Assembly: GCA_017965685.1 (NCBI GenBank)
Contig: JAGCPM010000092.1
Location: 1-5,586 of the forward strand
Direction of reading: 5' to 3'
From: Kiritimatiellia bacterium
Lineage (GTDB): Bacteria; Verrucomicrobiota; Kiritimatiellia; RFP12; UBA1067
DNA: 5,586 nucleotides
Below the pieces are notes generated by a model. That model worked only from the letters and a program-made list of their open reading frames with translations, searched no databases and was not told the DNA's origin. The stretch's first letter is position 1, and each line of letters opens with the position of its first letter. Position numbers and translations under genes: made by a program. Shown here piece after piece: positions 1 through 3,536 of this stretch.

Positions 1-55
1 CGAGCACCCGCAGATGTTCCCGCTCCTGACCCAATACTACCTCAACGCAGAATAA
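1..55 (+). CDS. C-terminal end of an upstream gene (partial)
   Basis: Only the last 17 codons and a TAA stop (53-55) are present, read with codons starting at base 2; the peptide ends EHPQMFPLLTQYYLNAE. Most of these codons end in G or C, as in the genes downstream. The frame starting at base 1 is also open, running without a stop into the 91-423 gene, but its third positions are mostly A or T, so it looks non-coding here. The tail is too short to assign a family. It stops 35 bases before the next start on the same strand, so it probably belongs to the same gene cluster. Confidence 0.7.
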   Translation, partial: EHPQMFPLLTQYYLNAE

Positions 56-58
56 CGT

Positions 59-68
59 CGCCATGGCG
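59..68. repeat. 10-bp perfect palindrome CGCCATGGCG
   Basis: A short self-complementary sequence lies between the upstream stop and the 91 start. It contains CCATGG, which also occurs in both arms of the larger palindrome at 143-173. It is short enough to be chance. An ATG inside it (63) opens only a 12-codon frame that ends at 101. Confidence 0.3.
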
Positions 69-90
69 CGCAAGATGGGCAACAAAGAAA

Positions 91-423
91 ATGGCGCTTG
101 AGATCAACAACGCGACATTCACTGCGTTCATGGACTTTGCGAAGTGTCCATGGGGTCTGACCCCATGGACACTCGAATCCGAGCAGCGGCGCATCGCGGC
201 GGACTTTGGCCAGCCGCGCGTGCCGGTCGCGGTGAAGCGCGCTATCACGGGGGCGGAGAAGGCGATGGCGCGTTCGCGCAAGCGGGCGGAGAAGGGGCTT
301 TGCACGAAGGAGGAGAGCGACGCCTTCTGCAAGAAGTCGGAGGCCGCTCTCCAATGCTACCTCGACAAGCAGGTTGAAGGGGGTGTAATCACCCCAGCCG
401 AACGAAAGGCGCTTGGACGGTAG
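91..423 (+). CDS. Small basic protein with an effector-like N-terminus, interrupted by a palindromic element
   Basis: This 110-residue protein belongs to no family I recognise. Its first 18 residues, MALEINNATFTAFMDFAK, closely parallel the start of the 641-residue protein at 1522 (MSVELNATFNQFVNWAQ), and even at DNA level both carry GCGACATTC. That similarity supports the 91 start, although no strong Shine-Dalgarno sequence precedes it (only weak purine-rich sequence). Residues 19-27 (CPWGLTPWT) are encoded by the palindrome at 143-173, which reads through in frame. The rest is charged, Lys/Arg/Glu-rich and probably helical, with three further Cys residues (near positions 72, 81 and 90). A second in-frame stop (TAA 427-429) follows the TAG by one codon. 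It may be a small secreted protein or the remnant of a larger effector whose N-terminal signal survives. I am confident it is coding, not of its function. Confidence 0.7.
   Translation: MALEINNATFTAFMDFAKCPWGLTPWTLESEQRRIAADFGQPRVPVAVKRAITGAEKAMARSRKRAEKGLCTKEESDAFCKKSEAALQCYLDKQVEGGVITPAERKALGR
143..173. repeat. 31-bp perfect palindrome, REP-like, inside a coding sequence
   Basis: The arms AGTGTCCATGGGGTC and GACCCCATGGACACT are exact reverse complements of 15 bases separated by a single T at 158; pairing fails at 142/174. The core GGGGTC-T-GACCCC resembles dispersed palindromic (REP/RAYT-type) elements found in multiple copies in many bacterial genomes; that comparison is from memory and unverified here. 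It lies wholly within the 91-423 reading frame, adds CPWGLTPWT, and falls immediately after the conserved N-terminal motif. As RNA it would fold into a very stable hairpin about 50 bases into the message. Confidence 0.8.
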
Positions 424-453
424 CAATAACCCTTGATGTGTCAATTTGTAACA
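424..453 (+). promoter_or_regulatory. Bipartite intergenic element, copy 1
   Basis: TAACC (427-431), 15 bases, then TGTAACA (447-453). The spacing matches the three later copies exactly. This is the most diverged copy: it lacks the leading GTG. The TAA at 427-429 is in frame with the preceding gene, two codons after its actual TAG stop. Only 11 bases separate it from the 465 start, and it abuts the ribosome binding site, which makes it awkward as a core promoter for that gene. Confidence 0.45.
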
Positions 454-458
454 AGGAG
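453..458 (+). promoter_or_regulatory. Ribosome binding site AAGGAG fixing the 465 start
   Basis: A strong Shine-Dalgarno sequence sits 6 bases before the ATG at 465. This favours that ATG over an in-frame GTG at 438, which lies inside the intergenic element and would add nine residues (MSICNKETK) outside the chaperone fold. Confidence 0.8.
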
Positions 459-464
459 ACAAAA

Positions 465-908
465 ATGACATTTGGAGAACTTGTGGAAGGGCTGGGCGCG
501 AAGCTCGGCGTTGAGATAGAGGATGCGGGCGGCGCGGTCGCTTTCGAGATAGACGGCGAAAACGTCGTTCTGCATCTGGCCGACGAAGATCTTGTGCTGG
601 TGCGCGCGGATCTCGGGGAAATACCGCCCGACCGGCGCGACGCGCTGGCCCCTGCCGCCCTGGAGGCGAACTTCCTCTACAAGGGGACCGGCGGCGCGAC
701 GCTTGCCGTCAACCCTGTGGACACACATCTCCACCTCCAGAAGTACAACTGGCTCGGGCGGCTCGACGTTGACAAGGCCCTCGACATGCTCTCGCGCTTC
801 GCGGAAACGGCCGTTGCCTGGAAGCGGATCGCGTCGGACGCCGCCGCAGCCGCCCCGGAAGCTCCGCCGCAGGCCGACTTCCTGTACGGGGGGGTCATTC
901 AGGTGTAA
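465..908 (+). CDS. CesT-family type III secretion chaperone 1
   Basis: The 147-residue acidic protein has the size and layout of class I T3SS chaperones of the CesT (Tir chaperone) family. These are small cytoplasmic dimers that bind the N-terminal region of an effector and keep it ready for export. The pattern runs: an N-terminal helix MTFGELVEGLGAKLGV (1-16); a strand ending in EIDG (28-31); VVLHLADEDLVLVRADLGEIPP (34-55), where the family has a hydrophobic strand followed by A-x-LG-x-[LI]-PP; a helix with LEANFLY (66-72) and the GTGGATLAVNP turn/strand (74-84); then LDVDKALDMLSRF (100-112) and a terminal helix with AVAWKRI (116-122). An Ala/Pro-rich linker (124-136) leads to a hydrophobic tail, DFLYGGVIQV. 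It is followed after 47 bases by a second chaperone of the same family. The family call comes from recalled sequence patterns, not a database search. Confidence 0.85.
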   Translation: MTFGELVEGLGAKLGVEIEDAGGAVAFEIDGENVVLHLADEDLVLVRADLGEIPPDRRDALAPAALEANFLYKGTGGATLAVNPVDTHLHLQKYNWLGRLDVDKALDMLSRFAETAVAWKRIASDAAAAAPEAPPQADFLYGGVIQV

Positions 909-933
909 CCTTTCGCCGCTTAGCTTGTAAACA
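903..933 (+). promoter_or_regulatory. Bipartite intergenic element, copy 2
   Basis: GTGTAACC (903-910), 15 bases, then TGTAAACA (926-933). The first block contains the last codon (Val, GTG) and the TAA stop of chaperone 1. It ends 22 bases before the 956 start. If the second block were a -10 region, transcription would begin near 940, leaving room for the AAGGA ribosome binding site (943-947). Over 32 bases this copy matches copy 4 at 25 positions. Confidence 0.6.
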
Positions 934-955
934 GTACTGGAAAAGGAATGAGAGA

Positions 956-1441
956 ATGCAATTCGAAGAACTGATCAATGGCTTTGCCGGACGATTCGGC
1001 ATCGCAGAAGGGCAAATCAACGACGGCGCGGCCGTCTTCGACATTGACGGGATGACCGTGGGATTCGTCAACGACGAGACGGCCGCAACGGTCATGGTCG
1101 TCGCGGAGATCGGCTATCCGCCGCCGGACGCCAACGGCAAGCTCGGTGAAGTCATGCTCAAGTCGAACTACCTCTACAACGGGTCGAACGGCGCGGTTCT
1201 TTGCATGAATCCCGAGACAAGCGCCTACGCGCTTATGCAGACATGGGCGCTCGATCCGCTCGATGTCGAGACGTTCGCAAAGAACGTTGAGTCCTTCATC
1301 AACAACGCCGAGAAATGGAAGGATGTTCTCCTGGGCATGCGCACAGCCGAGTCCGCCAAGGAAGATATGGATAATACAGAGAAAAACGATCTTCCGGAAG
1401 ACGAGGGGACATTTCCGTCGGGAAGTTTCTTGCGGGTGTAA
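956..1441 (+). CDS. CesT-family type III secretion chaperone 2
   Basis: This 161-residue acidic protein is a diverged paralogue of the preceding chaperone and has the same CesT pattern: MQFEELINGFAGRFGI (1-16); FDIDGMTVGFVNDET (28-42); AEIGYPPPD (50-58), equivalent to ADLGEIPPD in chaperone 1; LKSNYLYNGSNGAVLCMNP (68-86), equivalent to LEANFLYKGTGGATLAVNP; then LDVETFAKNVESFINNAEKW (102-121) with the typical Trp before the end of the last helix. A longer acidic linker (about 130-151) leads to a tail ending SGSFLRV, similar to the hydrophobic end of chaperone 1. The ATG at 956 is preceded by AAGGA at suitable spacing; an ATG at 948 is out of frame. Being next to the 641-residue protein, it is a likely dedicated chaperone for that protein, while each chaperone could equally serve several substrates. 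Confidence 0.85.
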   Translation: MQFEELINGFAGRFGIAEGQINDGAAVFDIDGMTVGFVNDETAATVMVVAEIGYPPPDANGKLGEVMLKSNYLYNGSNGAVLCMNPETSAYALMQTWALDPLDVETFAKNVESFINNAEKWKDVLLGMRTAESAKEDMDNTEKNDLPEDEGTFPSGSFLRV

Positions 1442-1466
1442 CCTTTTCCGTTTTTCCGTGTATACA
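1436..1466 (+). promoter_or_regulatory. Bipartite intergenic element, copy 3
   Basis: GTGTAACC (1436-1443), 15 bases, then TGTATACA (1459-1466), itself a perfect 8-bp palindrome. The first block holds the terminal Val codon and stop of chaperone 2. The 15-base spacer is pyrimidine-rich and poorly conserved relative to copies 2 and 4, while both end blocks are kept, which argues for selection on the two blocks. It lies 55 bases upstream of the 1522 start. Confidence 0.6.
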
Positions 1467-1477
1467 TGGCAGACATA

Positions 1478-1492
1478 CCGGGGCAGGCCCGG
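1478..1492 (+). other. Small GC-rich hairpin in the leader of the 641-residue gene
   Basis: CCGGG (1478-1482) and CCCGG (1488-1492) are complementary around a 5-base loop. There is no T-run after it, so it is not a factor-independent terminator. It sits 18 bases before the GAGGAA ribosome binding site (1511-1516). A structural role in the leader is possible but unsupported. Confidence 0.3.
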
Positions 1493-1521
1493 CAAAGCCA
1501 AAATCGAAAAGAGGAACGAAA

Positions 1522-3447
1522 ATGAGCGTGGAACTTAATGCGACATTCAACCAGTTCGTCAACTGGGCGCAGAACAAGGCCGATGAAAATGCCACTGCGT
1601 TTGCGCAGAATACGATCGGCCAGAAGGCGTCGGATTTCACCGTTTCGGAACACGCCGGCGACAAAATCGGCGTGGCCGGCTGGTGGAAGCGCACCGCCAT
1701 GATGAAGAGGGAAAACAACACCACGCGCGACATCTTCAGAAATGCCGTGATCGACATGTTTGGCGGTCTTTCGAAGATTCCGCAAGCCGTCCGGAAGGCG
1801 ATGGAGCTGGACAACTTCAATGGAGGGGGCAAGCCTCTTTCCGCGCGCCGCATCCTCGCCGTCAAGACTGCCATCGACAATTTAAACGCGGGAACAAGCC
1901 CCAGCGCGGGAACGAACCCCGCGAAGATAATCGCGGACAGCTTGAAAATGAACGCCGGGGGCTTGCTTCCGGCGCAGAGGGGCATCGCGGCCATGACGAA
2001 CGCGACCGCCGGCAGGACCGAAGCGGCCGAGAGTGCCTTCCTCAATGGCGACGGAGCGAAGAGAGCCCTTGATGCCGGATACCGCCAGAGCGAACTGCCG
2101 AGGCTGGCAAAGACCTTCGCTCTCTATAAGCTTGCTGCGAACGTGTCAGTCGATGACGCCATCAAGGCCGCGCTCGACCCCGCGAGCAAAGCCTCCCGCC
2201 TGGCTGGCTATGGCGGCAGATTCACCCAAAGTGTGCAGAGCTTCCGCACTGGCCTCGACTTGATGGACAGGTTCGCAGAGTGGTACGGAAAGCTCGGGAT
2301 CGACATCGGCCAAAATAAATTCAACACCCCGACCAAGGTGAACGTAACTGCTTCCTACATCACTGAAAGTGAATTGCTGGGATACGAGACGTTCGTATTC
2401 CAGGATCTCGCCATCCGGCTGGATGTCAATCTCGACGAGCCAAATGACGAGAAGCTCTTCGGCATCAAGAACAACGATGCGATGAACTTCTTCGCGCGCG
2501 GCAACGGCCATGCCTGCACCGGCACGCTTTTGAGGCTTTCGCCCGAGAAGCGCCAGGTCGTGTATGCAGCATTCAGGGCCATCGAGCCGCCGTGGACGAA
2601 AAACCCCCGTCGGATCTCGACCTATGTCAGCGACAACACGGGGCATCTTGCGCGCATTCTCAGGCACTACGATGAAGTCAAGGCGCTCATTTCCGCAGGA
2701 AAGCTCGACCGTGTCAGTCTCAACAAGATCATCAATCCGGACATGCCGAGCAACTACACGTCGCAACAGGTCAGCGACGCCATCATGGATCGCAAGTCCA
2801 ATGCGTGCGCTTCCACGCGCGGCATGGGGGTAGCGGTAGCCAACCTCATGAACAGGACAGGCTGCACCTTGGGCGAAGCCATTGACGCAGTAAAAACCGG
2901 CAAAAAGCTCGCCGAACTTGATGACATTGCTCCCACCCAGGTAACGCTCAACCATATTGATGGCACCACGAAAGGTGGGCGCCAAAAGATTCTGGGGGAC
3001 CTGAAGCGTCCGTACAACGTGAAATACATCGAGACAGGTAAACCGGTCCTCGCCGACGAAAACTGCCACTTCACTGTCAAGATCGGCGGCGAAACAATAC
3101 GCTGCGAGAATGGGGAAGATTCGAATATAAACGCGCACATCGCCGACAAGATCGAGAATCTGTGCGGCAAGGTGCATGTCGCGCAGGCGAACAACGTCTT
3201 GTCGGGCCTCTCGCAGAGCGGGCACGCCAGGCTCGTGCCGGTTCTGGCGCAGCACGGCATATCCAGCCAGTCAGCCGAACACATGCCCCTTACGTACACT
3301 CTCTCGAAGAACGACGAGACGGGCGCGATTACGATCCACTACTCCGAGCCGGAGGGATTCCCGTTCAAGTTCCACTGGGAGACCACCGTCAACATTGACG
3401 GCCATGCCACTTCCACCCCAATCGAGGTCGAAGATCCGCTCGTGTGA
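1522..3447 (+). CDS. Putative type III secreted effector, 641 residues, unknown family
   Basis: I do not recognise the family. The ATG has a GAGGAA ribosome binding site 5 bases upstream. There is no signal peptide, lipoprotein box or membrane segment, as expected of a soluble T3SS substrate. Residues 1-17 (MSVELNATFNQFVNWAQ) match the start of the 91-423 protein. VRKAMEL (90-96) and KPLSARRILAV (104-114) reappear in the next gene. Residues 120-135 are a Gly/Ser/Pro/Asn linker containing two tandem six-residue units, AGTSPS and AGTNPA. The middle (about 150-460) is mostly helical, with a short similar unit at 209-217 (SVDDAIKAA) and 449-457 (TLGEAIDAV). The end (about 512-640) looks beta-rich, with strands such as HFTVKIGGETIRC (516-528) and alternating patterns after 588 (PLTYTLSK, AITIHYSE, FKFHWETTVNI). 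It follows two CesT-type chaperones, the usual context for an effector. Secretion is inferred from context, and no catalytic motif was found. Confidence 0.85.
   Translation: MSVELNATFNQFVNWAQNKADENATAFAQNTIGQKASDFTVSEHAGDKIGVAGWWKRTAMMKRENNTTRDIFRNAVIDMFGGLSKIPQAVRKAMELDNFNGGGKPLSARRILAVKTAIDNLNAGTSPSAGTNPAKIIADSLKMNAGGLLPAQRGIAAMTNATAGRTEAAESAFLNGDGAKRALDAGYRQSELPRLAKTFALYKLAANVSVDDAIKAALDPASKASRLAGYGGRFTQSVQSFRTGLDLMDRFAEWYGKLGIDIGQNKFNTPTKVNVTASYITESELLGYETFVFQDLAIRLDVNLDEPNDEKLFGIKNNDAMNFFARGNGHACTGTLLRLSPEKRQVVYAAFRAIEPPWTKNPRRISTYVSDNTGHLARILRHYDEVKALISAGKLDRVSLNKIINPDMPSNYTSQQVSDAIMDRKSNACASTRGMGVAVANLMNRTGCTLGEAIDAVKTGKKLAELDDIAPTQVTLNHIDGTTKGGRQKILGDLKRPYNVKYIETGKPVLADENCHFTVKIGGETIRCENGEDSNINAHIADKIENLCGKVHVAQANNVLSGLSQSGHARLVPVLAQHGISSQSAEHMPLTYTLSKNDETGAITIHYSEPEGFPFKFHWETTVNIDGHATSTPIEVEDPLV
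1887..1922 (+). repeat. Two tandem 18-bp units within the 641-residue gene
   Basis: CGCGGGAAC occurs at 1887-1895 and again at 1905-1913; the 18-bp units agree at 14 of 18 positions. They encode AGTSPS and AGTNPA (residues 123-134), a flexible linker between the shared N-terminal module and the rest of the protein. It is probably a local slippage duplication. Confidence 0.55.
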
Positions 3448-3472
3448 CCATTCGCTGCTTCGCGTGCAGACA
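3442..3472 (+). promoter_or_regulatory. Bipartite intergenic element, copy 4
   Basis: GTGTGACC (3442-3449), 15 bases, then TGCAGACA (3465-3472). The first block again holds the terminal Val codon and the stop of the preceding gene (here TGA). It resembles copy 2 along its whole length. The remaining 64 bases to the 3537 start are A-rich and contain no other element I recognise; TAAGGA (3488-3493) is too far from the start to be its ribosome binding site. Confidence 0.55.
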
Positions 3473-3536
3473 GGACGATTACACAATAAGGAAACGGACA
3501 GCGTTCGTAACAATTCATTGAAAGGCATGCAACAAA

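Noticed and set aside
53..84. A possible fifth copy of the intergenic element after the upstream gene (TAACG ... GCAACA)
   Set aside because: The spacing is 5 bases too long and the second block is poorly matched, so it cannot be distinguished from chance.
1..90. Extension of the 91-423 gene upstream to the left edge (frame open from base 1)
   Set aside because: Codon third positions there are mostly A/T, the base-2 frame fits coding use better, and similarity to the 1522 protein begins at the 91 start codon.
63..101. 12-codon mini-frame overlapping the 91 start, as a leader peptide
   Set aside because: It has no ribosome binding site and no leader-peptide features such as codon runs or attenuator hairpins.
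1478..1492. GC hairpin as a transcription terminator between chaperone 2 and the 641-residue gene
   Set aside because: The stem is only 5 bp, there is no following T-run, and it lies close to the next ribosome binding site.
2146..3255. 369-codon minus-strand open frame
   Set aside because: It lies wholly opposite the 1522-3447 gene, which has clear start signals and shared motifs; no minus-strand start signal or recognisable protein was seen. The same applies to the frames at 920-1501, 1225-1785 and 1299-2045.
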